Part shown: positions 45,193 through 53,544 of the stretch, piece by piece
Layout: every line of letters begins with the position of its first letter
How positions within the stretch are numbered: position 1 is the stretch's first letter
Assembly (NCBI GenBank): GCA_035627615.1
Contig: DASPLL010000072.1
Coordinates: 52,412 to 116,411 of the forward strand
DNA length: 64,000 nucleotides
Direction of reading: 5' to 3'
Origin: BRH-c25 sp035627615
Lineage (GTDB): Bacteria > Bacillota > Clostridia > Lutisporales > Lutisporaceae
Translations under genes and position numbers: made by a program
Notes under the pieces: model-generated
What the model saw: only the letters and a program-made list of their open reading frames with translations
Database searches by the model: none
Told to the model about the DNA's origin: nothing

Positions 45193-46338
45193 ATGACAAA
45201 AGAAAAAAAGAATAAGCAAAATGGCGGGCTGGATTTTTTCGCCAAATATCTGACTGTGTGGGTTGCAGTCTGTATAGTGGTCGGAGTCATCATAGGCCAG
45301 GTATTTCCTGCATTTCCGGAGACTCTCAGTAATTTTGAATACGCACATGTATCAATACCGGTAGCTGTACTTATATGGCTTATGATATACCCCATGATGC
45401 TTAAGATTGATTTTTCAAGCATTGTAAATGCTACTAAGAAACCAAGGGGATTAATTGTTACCTGCGTCACCAATTGGCTTATCAAGCCTTTTACCATGTA
45501 TCTCATTGCCTCATTTTTCTTTAATACGGTGTTTAAAGCCCTGATACCCGCCGAATTGGCTAAGGATTACCTTGCCGGTGCAGTACTTTTGGGTGCAGCT
45601 CCCTGTACAGCAATGGTTTTTGTATGGAGTTATTTAACAAAGGGAGACCCGGCCTATACCCTGGTGCAGGTTGCAGTAAACGATCTGATACTGCTTATTG
45701 CCTTTACTCCCATAGTGGCTTTCTTACTTGGCGTGAGTAACGTAACTGTACCCTATGATACATTGTTCCTGTCAGTTGTATTGTTTGTAGTTATTCCACT
45801 GGCAGCAGGGTATTTCACCAGAAAATCCGTTATTAAGAAAAAGGGCCTGAAGTATTTTGAAAATGAGTTTTTGAAAAAGTTCGATAATATAACGATAATA
45901 GGTTTGCTGCTTACTTTGGTGATAATTTTCTCATTCCAGGGTGAAATAATATTGAATAATCCGCTGCATATTGCACTTATTGCTGTCCCGTTAACCATAC
46001 AGACCTTCCTTATATTCGCTATAGCGTACGGTTGGTCCAGGGCATGGAAGCTTACGCATGATATTGCCGCTCCTGCCGGTATGATCGGCGCAAGCAACTT
46101 CTTTGAACTTGCGGTGGCGGTTGCCATTTCTCTATTCGGCCTTGAATCAGGCGCTGCTCTGGCTACAGTCGTAGGAGTGCTTACTGAAGTACCAATAATG
46201 CTCGCTCTGGTACGTATAGCAAATCAGACAGGACATTGGTTCGGTGAAAGCAGGTATATATCGGAACCTGGCAGGAGAGCACTGCAGGAGGCAGCTATAA
46301 CTGCCAAAAATTCAAAAAAGGATGAGAGAAAAAGATGA
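45193..46338 (+). CDS. acr3: Arsenite efflux transporter Acr3
   Basis: Ten-helix arsenite permease of the Acr3 family, 381 aa. The conserved transport cysteine is in LLGAAPCTAMVFVWSYLTKG-type region, followed by TLVQVAVNDLILL; the family GASNFFELAVAVAISLFG motif lies near 300. The start is ATG 45193, after TTGGAGGTTT; an earlier ATG at 45148 is upstream of the RBS. Its stop overlaps the next start (ATGA). Confidence 0.96.
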   Translation: MTKEKKNKQNGGLDFFAKYLTVWVAVCIVVGVIIGQVFPAFPETLSNFEYAHVSIPVAVLIWLMIYPMMLKIDFSSIVNATKKPRGLIVTCVTNWLIKPFTMYLIASFFFNTVFKALIPAELAKDYLAGAVLLGAAPCTAMVFVWSYLTKGDPAYTLVQVAVNDLILLIAFTPIVAFLLGVSNVTVPYDTLFLSVVLFVVIPLAAGYFTRKSVIKKKGLKYFENEFLKKFDNITIIGLLLTLVIIFSFQGEIILNNPLHIALIAVPLTIQTFLIFAIAYGWSRAWKLTHDIAAPAGMIGASNFFELAVAVAISLFGLESGAALATVVGVLTEVPIMLALVRIANQTGHWFGESRYISEPGRRALQEAAITAKNSKKDERKR

Positions 46339-47048
46339 GAATAGCAGTAATTGCAGATATACACAGCAATATATTTTCCTTAAATGAAGTACTCCTGGAT
46401 ATTGATAATAGAAATGCCGATCTGGTTGTATGCATGGGCGATCTTGTAGGCTATGCAACCTATCCAAATGAGGTTATAGACACCATCCGTGAAAACAGGA
46501 TACTGACCATCAAGGGAAACTATGATGAAGCAGTCGGAGAAGAGCTTATGGTCTGCGGCTGTGACTATCCGGACCCAAAGGACGCTGAAAATGCAGGAAT
46601 ATCGCTGAATTGGACTATTGACGAAACAAGAGAAGACAACAAGGAGTTTTTAAAAAGCTTGCCAATGGAGGTTAAATTGAGCTTTGAGGGTAAGACCGTC
46701 AGATTTGTTCATGGCAGCCCAAGGAAGATAAACGAGTACCTCCGGGAAAATTCCGCTGAGGCTGAAGAGGTAATGTCCGGCCTGGAAGAAGACATACTGG
46801 TCTGCGGTCACACTCACAAGCCATATTACAGAAAATACGGCAATAAGCTGCTTGTAAACGCCGGCAGTGCAGGCAAACCCAAAACTGGTGCTCCAAAGGC
46901 GAACTATGTGATAATTGACCTGAAGGGTACTGCCGCAGAAACTGAAATATACGAGGTCGAATACGAATATGAGAAGACCGCAAGGGCAATAGAAGAGATG
47001 GGGCTGCCTCAGGAATTTGCCGATATTATCAGAACTGGAAAAGCTTAA
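46335..47048 (+). CDS. Metallophosphoesterase of the YfcE/MJ0936 type
   Basis: Calcineurin-like phosphoesterase of 237 aa. All motifs are visible: IADIHSNIFS, MGDLVGY, GNYDEAV, VHGSPRK and CGHTHKPY. It overlaps acr3 by four bases, so it belongs to the ars operon; phosphoesterases of this kind occur in other ars clusters but their role in metalloid resistance is not settled. Confidence 0.9.
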   Translation: MRIAVIADIHSNIFSLNEVLLDIDNRNADLVVCMGDLVGYATYPNEVIDTIRENRILTIKGNYDEAVGEELMVCGCDYPDPKDAENAGISLNWTIDETREDNKEFLKSLPMEVKLSFEGKTVRFVHGSPRKINEYLRENSAEAEEVMSGLEEDILVCGHTHKPYYRKYGNKLLVNAGSAGKPKTGAPKANYVIIDLKGTAAETEIYEVEYEYEKTARAIEEMGLPQEFADIIRTGKA

Positions 47049-47129
47049 AATCATAAAGGGGGTCAAATTATGAGGAAGGCCTCAATATCTTCATGGTTGT
47101 ATGACTATGTGAAGCAAAGAGGAGACTCT

Positions 47130-47354
47130 ATGAATATAACCTTGAGGATTACCATACATGGCTGATGAACGGCTTTTGAAGCTCCATCTGGACTGATGGG
47201 CAAGCCGGCAGCTACTGAGCACTTTGAAGCCTTTGCTGTAAATGACATTACTGTTTATGCAGCAAAAGACGTACTGGAAAGCGAACTAAAAGATAATTTT
47301 CTGGACTTTTATATTGAAGGCTATGGCAAGTATAAGCTTGAGATAATGGAATAA
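47130..47354 (+). CDS. Candidate selenoprotein with two consecutive UGA (Sec-Sec) codons
   Basis: AAAGAGGAG precedes ATG 47130. The frame reads MNITLRITIHG, then TGA-TGA at 47163-47168, then continues open for 61 more codons (TAFEAPSGLMGKPAATEHF ... GYGKYKLEIME) to TAA 47354. Without readthrough only an 11-aa peptide would be made, yet the downstream part looks like ordinary protein coding. From memory, small proteins with a CC pair at this place (sometimes CU or UU) form a known CC/Se-motif group. An in-frame ATG at 47070, with its own strong RBS, would add 20 aa. The product would offer two adjacent Sec residues to bind a soft metal(loid). Confidence 0.75.
47169..47200 (+). promoter_or_regulatory. 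SECIS-like hairpin after the tandem UGA
   Basis: TCCATC (47183-47188) and GATGGG (47195-47200) form a 6-base stem closed by the loop TGGACT, 14 bases after the second UGA. Distance and a G-rich small loop fit bacterial SECIS elements, which lie within the coding region. A smaller stem GGCTT/AAGCT lies between. Confidence 0.5.
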
Positions 47355-47373
47355 GCTCAATAATAGACTAGTA

Positions 47374-47411
47374 TTAATAATAGACTAATATAAATATTAG
47401 TCTATTATTAA
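47374..47411 (+). terminator. Long hairpin between the acr3 operon and marR
   Basis: A perfect 17-base stem lies at 47374-47390 and 47395-47411 with a 4-base loop. The motif AATAATAGACTA also occurs once more just upstream (47360-47370). It can end the first ars operon, and as a palindrome it could also bind the MarR regulator whose gene follows. Confidence 0.7.
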
Positions 47412-47483
47412 ATTTAGTATTTGTATATTGCAACTATTGCATATCGCAAGCATTGTATGTTACAATAATATGCGAGGTGGTTA

Positions 47484-47939
47484 ATGTTGGATAAAAGCAA
47501 ATACATAAAAGAACTGCGTGAGCTTACAAGACAGCTGGTCAGAAACTTGAGCTTCCTTGATAAATCAGAAGCATCCTGCTGCGGAACTACATTAGGTCAA
47601 TGCAATGCAATTTTTGAAATAGGAAGGGTAAAAGAGATTTCTCTGAATGAATTGGCTGATTTGCTGGAGCTTGACAACAGCACCATGAGCAGGACCATCA
47701 ATAATCTGGTGGATCAGCAGCTTGCAGTGAGGAATGTTGATCCGCAGGACAGGCGATATGTAAGAATAAAACTGACTGACAAGGGCTTTGACATATACAG
47801 AACAGTAAGAACAAATATGAATATGTACTATATGTCTATATTGAAGGACATACCGGAAGAGAAGCATGATCAGGTATTGGATAGCCTGACATTGCTGCTT
47901 GAAGCGATGAAAAAGAATAAGTGTTGCGGAAAGGAGTAA
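47484..47939 (+). CDS. MarR-family regulator with cysteine pairs
   Basis: Winged-helix regulator of 151 aa: LDNSTMSRTINNLVDQQL is the recognition helix and DPQDRRYVRIKLTDKG the wing. It carries a CC pair near residue 34 (EASCCGTT) and another near the C-terminus (KKNKCCGKE), unusual for MarR and suited to sensing thiol-binding compounds. It is three bases before arsM and likely controls it. Start by GAGGTGG. Confidence 0.9.
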   Translation: MLDKSKYIKELRELTRQLVRNLSFLDKSEASCCGTTLGQCNAIFEIGRVKEISLNELADLLELDNSTMSRTINNLVDQQLAVRNVDPQDRRYVRIKLTDKGFDIYRTVRTNMNMYYMSILKDIPEEKHDQVLDSLTLLLEAMKKNKCCGKE

Positions 47940-47942
47940 AAT

Positions 47943-48761
47943 ATGAGTTATGATGTTAAGAAAAAAGTAAAAGCATACTATGGAGGAATAGCAAAAAAGG
48001 TCAATACACAGTCAAAAAGCAGCTGCTGTGGAGGTTCCTCCTGCTGCAGCAGCGTTAGCAATGATTCAATCATTTATAAAGGTGAGGATCTCGGTCATTT
48101 GCCCATAGAAGCAGTCAATGCATCCCTGGGCTGTGCAAATCCTCTGCTGCTTGCACAGCTTAAGGAAGGGGAGACTGTGCTTGATCTTGGAAGCGGCGGC
48201 GGCATAGATGTGCTTCTGGCTACCAGATATGTGGGAAGTACAGGAAAGATATACGGGTTGGATATGACGGATGAAATGCTTGAACTGGCTAATAAGAATA
48301 AAAGGGAAATGGGCGTTGAAAATGTCGAGTTCATCAAGGGTTATATAGAAGATATCCCTCTGCAGGATAATATGGTTGATGCAGTAATCTCCAACTGTGT
48401 CATAAATCTTTCCGAGGACAAGGAAAAAGCACTATCTGAGGCTTATAGGGTGCTAAAGGCAGGGGGAAGGCTGGCAATCTCAGATATTGTTGTACTGAAG
48501 GATGTTCCGCAGGATATCAGAAGGATCGCTGAGCTCTGGGTAGGCTGCATAGCCGGTGCGCTTAGCGTGGAGCAATACAAGACGATTCTTGAAAAGGTGG
48601 GTTTTAAGAACATTGAAATAACACCTGTTCATATATACACAAAAGACGTTGTAACAGAAATACTGCAGCAGAAAAAGCACCTGCTTGACATTAAGCTTGA
48701 TGATACACTGGAATCACTGGACGGTGCATATGCAGGAGCGTACATTAAAGCAATAAAATAA
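47943..48761 (+). CDS. arsM: Arsenite S-adenosylmethionine methyltransferase ArsM
   Basis: Methylates As(III) to mono-, di- and trimethylated forms. SAM-binding motif VLDLGSGGGIDVLLA; further conserved cysteines in ISNCVINLSEDKEKAL and WVGCIAGALS. The N-terminus carries vicinal pairs C28-C29 and C34-C35 (SSCCGGSSCC). The methylated products may be substrates for the permeases downstream. A terminator follows. Confidence 0.95.
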   Translation: MSYDVKKKVKAYYGGIAKKVNTQSKSSCCGGSSCCSSVSNDSIIYKGEDLGHLPIEAVNASLGCANPLLLAQLKEGETVLDLGSGGGIDVLLATRYVGSTGKIYGLDMTDEMLELANKNKREMGVENVEFIKGYIEDIPLQDNMVDAVISNCVINLSEDKEKALSEAYRVLKAGGRLAISDIVVLKDVPQDIRRIAELWVGCIAGALSVEQYKTILEKVGFKNIEITPVHIYTKDVVTEILQQKKHLLDIKLDDTLESLDGAYAGAYIKAIK

Positions 48762-48780
48762 TAAAGACCATATTCTCAGG

Positions 48781-48820
48781 CCCATGGATAATAGAGATCA
48801 GTCCATGGGTTTTTTATTTT
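48781..48820 (+). terminator. Terminator after arsM
   Basis: CCCATGGA pairs with TCCATGGG, then T run. Confidence 0.9.
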
Positions 48821-48825
48821 AATAC

Positions 48826-48884
48826 TTGACAAATTATGCAAATGGCAATAATATATAAATATACCCATATGCGTATATACGCAT
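48826..48884 (+). promoter_or_regulatory. Promoter and operator of the second arsR
   Basis: TTGACA (48826-48831) and TAATAT (48849-48854) are 17 bases apart. A perfect 16-base palindrome ATGCGTATATACGCAT occupies 48869-48884. It differs from the operator of the first arsR. Confidence 0.8.
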
Positions 48885-48927
48885 TTCCATATTAGAATAA
48901 TTTTTATATCATAAAGGAAGTGATGAT

Positions 48928-49275
48928 GTGGAGAAGCTTATAAATACCTTTAAGGTATTGTCCGATGAAACGAGGATAAGAATATTGATCATGCTTTATC
49001 ATAAAAAGCTTTGCGTTTGTGAGCTTTGCGGTGTGCTCAGAGAATCTCAGCCGAAGATTTCCAAACATCTGGCAAAATTAAGGGATATGGGCTACGTAAA
49101 GGATGAAAGACGGGAGCAGTTCATATTCTATTATCTGAACAGCGAGGATAAGCTGCTCATAACTTTTTTGAAGGAGATAGTAACTAATATTAAAGATTAT
49201 CCTGTATTAATAAAGGATCTTACACAGCTGGAAACGAGGGAAAACTTTTTAGATGCATGTAAACAAAACTGCTAA
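48928..49275 (+). CDS. ArsR-family metalloregulator, second copy
   Basis: A 115-aa ArsR/SmtB regulator with clustered cysteines C29, C31 and C34 (KKLCVCELCGVL) and CKQNC at the C-terminus. The recognition helix is SQPKISKHLAKLRDMG. The GTG start follows AAGGAAGTGATGAT. This ligand set (extra C34 and C-terminal pair) resembles ArsR types that answer to arsenic or organoarsenic compounds. It is paired with a permease gene. Confidence 0.92.
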   Translation: MEKLINTFKVLSDETRIRILIMLYHKKLCVCELCGVLRESQPKISKHLAKLRDMGYVKDERREQFIFYYLNSEDKLLITFLKEIVTNIKDYPVLIKDLTQLETRENFLDACKQNC

Positions 49276-49299
49276 TTCAAAATAAGGAAGGTGCCAATT

Positions 49300-50316
49300 T
49301 TGAACTTTTTATCTCAGATATTCAGTTGGATAAACGCTCAATTCCTGAAAATGACATGGCTCTATGAGCTTATAAAGGCATTGGTTGAGAAGGTGTTTGG
49401 CTTATCGATCGAAACAAGGCTCGGAAACAGCTTACACTTTTTCATATACGATACAATAAAGATTTTCATACTACTATCTTTTCTGATATTTATTATCTCA
49501 TATATTCAAAGTTATTTTCCACCTGAAAAAACAAAAAAGCTGCTCGGGGGTATTAAAGGGATAAAAGGTAATATCTTAGGAGCTTTACTGGGTACTATAA
49601 CTCCCTTTTGCAGCTGCTCCAGCATACCGATATTTATCGGTTTTACCTCAGCCGGACTGCCTCTTGGTGTAACGTTTTCATTCCTGATTTCATCACCCCT
49701 TGTGGACCTGGCTTCCATGCTGATACTAACCTCATTCTTTGGAATCAAGATCGCAGTTGCCTATGTTGTTGTTGGACTGTTACTGGCAGTTGCAGGTGGT
49801 ACTTTAATTGACAGGCTTGGCCTTGAGGAATATGTGGAAGGCTATGTCAGGGAAATAGAGAATGTAGATATTGAGCCTGTTGAAATGACCCACAGTGACA
49901 GAGTTTCATACTCAAAACAGCAGGTCGGAGATATTATCAAAAGGGTCTGGTTATATGTGTTGATTGGTGTAGGAATAGGTGCTGCAATTCATAATTGGAT
50001 TCCACAAAGTATTGTAGAAAACGTCATAGGCGTGAACAATCCCTTTGCAGTGGTATTGGCAACTGCAATAGGAATTCCGATGTATGCCGACATATTCGGT
50101 ACTATTCCGATAGCTGAAGCGTTATTTTCAAAGGGTGTAGGAGTAGGTACCGTCTTATCCTTCATGATGGCTGTAACCGCACTTTCACTTCCATCGATGA
50201 TTATGCTCAGCAAGGTTGTGAAGCCTAAGCTTCTGGTGATATTTATAACGATAGTCTCTACCGGAATATTGATAATAGGTTATTTGTTCAATGGAGTTTC
50301 CTATATTTTTATTTAG
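49300..50316 (+). CDS. Permease of the ArsP/DUF318 type, first copy
   Basis: Membrane protein of 338 aa with about eight helices. A motif TPFCSCSSIPIFIGFTSAGLPL-type region (residues about 105-127) carries the paired cysteines of the ArsP/YraQ permease family, which exports trivalent organoarsenicals in known cases, and SFLISSPLVDLASM follows. The TTG start at 49300 follows AAGGAAGGTG. It belongs with the second arsR. Confidence 0.85.
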   Translation: MNFLSQIFSWINAQFLKMTWLYELIKALVEKVFGLSIETRLGNSLHFFIYDTIKIFILLSFLIFIISYIQSYFPPEKTKKLLGGIKGIKGNILGALLGTITPFCSCSSIPIFIGFTSAGLPLGVTFSFLISSPLVDLASMLILTSFFGIKIAVAYVVVGLLLAVAGGTLIDRLGLEEYVEGYVREIENVDIEPVEMTHSDRVSYSKQQVGDIIKRVWLYVLIGVGIGAAIHNWIPQSIVENVIGVNNPFAVVLATAIGIPMYADIFGTIPIAEALFSKGVGVGTVLSFMMAVTALSLPSMIMLSKVVKPKLLVIFITIVSTGILIIGYLFNGVSYIFI

Positions 50317-50358
50317 TTGGTAGCTAAATGCGATAAACATGATGCAAAAGCTGCCAGC

Positions 50359-50400
50359 AACCTCCCTGATTGGTATATATAGCCGGTTATGGAGGTTTTT
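50359..50400 (+). terminator. Terminator-like hairpin after the first permease
   Basis: AACCTCC and GGAGGTT with T run; the loop is 25 bases, so strength is uncertain. Confidence 0.6.
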
Positions 50401-50413
50401 GTTTGATAATATA

Positions 50414-50461
50414 TTGACATACCAGAATAAAAGATACATAATTATATTAGAACTTTCTAAT
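50414..50461 (+). promoter_or_regulatory. Promoter and operator of the third arsR
   Basis: TTGACA (50414-50419) and CATAAT (50437-50442) are 17 bases apart. A near-palindrome ATTAGAACTTTCTAAT follows at 50446-50461. This third operator differs from the first two. Confidence 0.7.
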
Positions 50462-50506
50462 ATGCTTATACAACTATCTCTGAAAAATTTTGTACGGAGG
50501 AATAGT

Positions 50507-50815
50507 ATGGAAATAGATAGCATGGAAGTAAATGTTTTTAAAGCACTTGCTCACCCCATAAGGCTAAAAATCATTAAAAAACTTAGTGAAAAGGTTTACT
50601 GCGTATGTGAGATGAATGAAGATGTGGAATTCAGCCAGTCGAATTTGTCCCAGCACTTGAGAATTCTTAAGGAGGCAGAGATCGTTTATAGTAAAAAGGA
50701 AGGAATGCGTATTAATTATTACATCAAAAATCAGGATACTCTTCAATTAATCAGTATTGTAGAAGAACTAGTAAGGAAAAACATAAAAGAGATGAACGAA
50801 AAGTTTGATGATTAA
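50507..50815 (+). CDS. ArsR-family metalloregulator, third copy
   Basis: A 102-aa ArsR/SmtB regulator with C32-x-C34 (KVYCVCEMNE) and recognition helix SQSNLSQHLRILKEA. I use ATG 50507 after ACGGAGG; the frame runs further upstream but without RBS. It precedes the Cys-Sec thioredoxin and likely controls that operon. Confidence 0.92.
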   Translation: MEIDSMEVNVFKALAHPIRLKIIKKLSEKVYCVCEMNEDVEFSQSNLSQHLRILKEAEIVYSKKEGMRINYYIKNQDTLQLISIVEELVRKNIKEMNEKFDD

Positions 50816-50866
50816 TTGAACAGCGCAAATTTCCACTTCGTATATGTAAGCTAAGGGGGTGAATAA

Positions 50867-51340
50867 ATGGGTAAAAAGAAGCTTGTACTGATTTTCGGTA
50901 TTTTGGGGATCCTGATCGTTCTGATATCATTTAAAAGCATGGTAAAGCCACAGGGAGTTCAATCAGAAGCCAATGCTGGATCAGATCTGAAAAGTAAGTA
51001 CACCAGGCTTGTAAATTCAGGCAATACTGCTATGATAGTCTTTTCTTATGATTCAGATTGCTGAGAGACTACCCGGGTATTCTTTGAAGAATACGATGCC
51101 AAGGTAAAAAAGCTATTAGAAAAATATGGTCCGGAGCTTGAAGTTCTTATTCTAAATACCGGCACGCAAATTGAAAGTGAAATGAATACTATAATAGAAA
51201 TCGCAAAGGGAAATGGTGTTACGGATATTCCTTCTGTTCTTTTACTTAATAACAAAGGAAAGCCTGTTAAAGTGGTGACAGGAGTATTTAACCCATCAGA
51301 TATGGAAAAAGCAATTGATGAGGTCTTGAATAAAAAGTAG
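50867..51340 (+). CDS. Membrane-anchored thioredoxin-like selenoprotein (Cys-Sec)
   Basis: ATG 50867 with AAGGGGGTG as RBS begins a 157-aa frame when TGA 51062-51064 is read through. The N-terminal helix (about 5-24) anchors it, then a thioredoxin fold: strand TAMIVFSYDSDC65-U66-ETTRVFFEEYD, helix, ILNTG strand, and IPSVLLLNNKGKPV, where IPS is the cis-proline site, ending VLNKK. A Cys-Sec pair replaces the CxxC or CC of other members. Stopping at TGA would cut the fold exactly at the active site. It precedes a CcdA-like gene that could deliver electrons. Confidence 0.85.
51065..51094 (+). promoter_or_regulatory. SECIS-like hairpin after the thioredoxin UGA
   Basis: GTATTC (51077-51082) and GAATAC (51089-51094) form a 6-base stem with loop TTTGAA, 12 bases after the UGA, a distance suited to bacterial SECIS. 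Confidence 0.55.
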
Positions 51341-51383
51341 AAATACATAAGGTCTATTAAATAATCTATGGGATGGTGCAGAG

Positions 51384-52046
51384 ATGATAAGCTTGGAAAT
51401 GGACGCAAATATGCTGACGACCCTGATAGTTATTTTTTCAACCGGCTTTTTAGGCGGCTTGAGCCCGTGTACTTTACCGACTATTGTTCTTGTAGTAGGC
51501 TATGTAAGCGGTTACCGTGACAATTCCAAATTAAAAGGGTTCATTCTTTCTTTCTTCTTTGTGCTGGGTATTGCTTTCACACTATCTGTGCTGGGAGCGT
51601 TAGCAGGTGCAATCGGCAATATTATGCGGAATACCAGACTTTTGAATTATATCGTTGCAGCTGTTCTCGGTGTTATGGGGCTATGGATGCTTAAAATCCT
51701 TGATTTCAATAAAGGATTTGCCATCAAGCTACCAACTCCTAAAAAGGGCAGCGGCGCATTCGGTGCATTTGCACTGGGTATACCCTTCGGAATTACTGCA
51801 TCACCCTGTACACTTCCGATCACAGCATCAGTGATTGCATATTCAGCAGCAAAGGGAAGTGCATTATATGGAATGGTGTTGATGTTTACATATGCAATTG
51901 GACGAAGTATACCTATCCTTCTTGTCGGAACCTTTACAGGCTTGCTGAAAAATGTGAAATGGCTTGAACGATACAATGATAAAATCGAAAGGGTTGGCGG
52001 CATTATCCTTGTTCTCCTGTCATTATACTTTGTCTGGAAAGCTTAA
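51384..52046 (+). CDS. CcdA/DsbD-like thiol electron carrier
   Basis: Six-helix membrane protein of 220 aa. It has the two transmembrane cysteine sites of the CcdA family, GLSPCTLPTIVL and TASPCTLPITAS, which pass electrons from cytosolic thioredoxin to extracytoplasmic thiols. It follows the Cys-Sec protein by 43 bases and would be its natural reductant. RBS about GGATGG; start site fairly sure. Confidence 0.9.
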   Translation: MISLEMDANMLTTLIVIFSTGFLGGLSPCTLPTIVLVVGYVSGYRDNSKLKGFILSFFFVLGIAFTLSVLGALAGAIGNIMRNTRLLNYIVAAVLGVMGLWMLKILDFNKGFAIKLPTPKKGSGAFGAFALGIPFGITASPCTLPITASVIAYSAAKGSALYGMVLMFTYAIGRSIPILLVGTFTGLLKNVKWLERYNDKIERVGGIILVLLSLYFVWKA

Positions 52047-52067
52047 TTAAAGAATGGAGGTCTTTTT

Positions 52068-53240
52068 GTGAAGGATATATGGAAAAAGTTATTGGCGCTT
52101 ATTTCCGTATTTTTGATTGCCTACTATCTGCCTGTTGAAAGCTCAAGACTGCAGGGAGCATTGGTGGAAGCACTGGCAATGCTGCATGAGTACGCAAGGG
52201 AACACGTTCTGCTGTGTCTTGTTCCGGCTTTTTTCATAGCAGGGGCAGTTTCTGTTTTTGTATCACAGGATTCAGTCATCAAGTATTTTGGACCCAATGC
52301 CAAGAAGTGGGTTGCTTATTCGGTCGCTTCCGTTTCCGGAGCAATTCTGGCAGTGTGTTCGTGTACAATATTGCCGTTGTTCGCCGGCATTTATATGCGT
52401 GGTGCAGGCTTAGGACCGGCTACTGCTTTTCTGTACTCCGGACCGGCTATAAATGTATTGGCGATTATCATTACAGCCAGGGTGCTGGGAGTAAAGATCG
52501 GCATTGCCAGAGCCGTGGGAGCAGTGGTCTTCAGTGTTGTCATTGGTTACCTGATGCACTTGCTGTTTATCAAAGAAGAAAAAGCCAGAAATGAAAAGGA
52601 CAGCTCAATGTTTGAAGCTCATGAGGTCAACGATAGACCATTATGGAAGACTATGGTTTTTTTCTTCAGCATGGTTACCTTTCTGGTATTTGCCAATTGG
52701 GCAAAGCCTATAAACACAACAGGCGCCTGGGCTGCTATACACGGAGTGAAATGGATCCTGGCCGGAATATCCTTGGCTGTTGTGCTCTATGCTGTTTTTG
52801 CATGGTATAATAAGGGTGAAAGGATTCAATGGCTTAATGAAACCTGGAAGTTCGCAGAGAAGATCATACCTTTACTTTTTGCCGGAGTACTTGTTGCCGG
52901 AGCTCTTCTGGGCAGACCTGGACATGAAGGCCTTATACCGTCCGGATGGGTCGAAGGCCTGGTCGGGGGCAATTCCCTGGGTTCCAATCTCTTTGCATCC
53001 GTTGCCGGTGCATTTATGTATTTTGCAACCCTGACAGAAGTGCCTATCCTGCAGGGGCTTATAGGTTCCGGTATGGGTCAGGGCCCTGCTCTGGCGCTGC
53101 TGCTGGCAGGACCGGCTTTATCACTGCCAAGTATGCTTGTTATCAATAAGGTTATCGGACCTAAAAAAACTATTGCCTATGTTACTTTGGTTGTAATCAT
53201 GGCAACACTTACGGGTATACTCTTCGGCGGCCTGTTCTAA
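52068..53240 (+). CDS. Permease of the ArsP/DUF318 type, second copy
   Basis: A 390-aa membrane protein with about ten helices. The conserved motif AVCSCTILPLFAGIYMRG with FLYSGPAINVLAI marks the family; a second related half (PILQGLIGSGMGQGPALALLL) shows the internal repeat. GTG start after ATGGAGG. From memory, selenoprotein-linked efflux proteins of this family exist, and its place between a Sec-thioredoxin/CcdA pair and a second thioredoxin is notable. Substrate probably an arsenical or soft-metal compound. Confidence 0.85.
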   Translation: MKDIWKKLLALISVFLIAYYLPVESSRLQGALVEALAMLHEYAREHVLLCLVPAFFIAGAVSVFVSQDSVIKYFGPNAKKWVAYSVASVSGAILAVCSCTILPLFAGIYMRGAGLGPATAFLYSGPAINVLAIIITARVLGVKIGIARAVGAVVFSVVIGYLMHLLFIKEEKARNEKDSSMFEAHEVNDRPLWKTMVFFFSMVTFLVFANWAKPINTTGAWAAIHGVKWILAGISLAVVLYAVFAWYNKGERIQWLNETWKFAEKIIPLLFAGVLVAGALLGRPGHEGLIPSGWVEGLVGGNSLGSNLFASVAGAFMYFATLTEVPILQGLIGSGMGQGPALALLLAGPALSLPSMLVINKVIGPKKTIAYVTLVVIMATLTGILFGGLF

Positions 53241-53294
53241 GAATAGCTGCCAGGATCAGTTTTTAAATCTAAAATATAAAAGGAGGAAGCATAT

Positions 53295-53525
53295 ATGATT
53301 ATAAAGGTATTAGGACCTGGATGTGCAAACTGCAAAAAGTTGGAGGCTAATGCAAAAGAGGCTGTAAAAGAGCTGGGTATTGAAGCTGCCGTGGAAAAGG
53401 TTGAAAATTTTAAAGATATACTTGCTTATGGAGTTATGAAAACTCCCGCTCTTGTAGTGGATGAGCAGGTAAAGGTAATGGGTAGAATCGCTACGGTTGA
53501 GGAGATCAAAAAGCTTCTGAAATAA
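53295..53525 (+). CDS. Small thioredoxin-like protein
   Basis: A 76-aa thioredoxin of the TM0996/MTH895 kind, with the active site GPGCANCKKLE and cis-proline TPALVVDEQV. These act as redox partners or metal-thiol carriers in the cytoplasm and often lie beside ArsP-type permeases. RBS AGGAGGAAG. Confidence 0.92.
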   Translation: MIIKVLGPGCANCKKLEANAKEAVKELGIEAAVEKVENFKDILAYGVMKTPALVVDEQVKVMGRIATVEEIKKLLK

Positions 53526-53544
53526 CGTATTAGGGGGAATAAGG

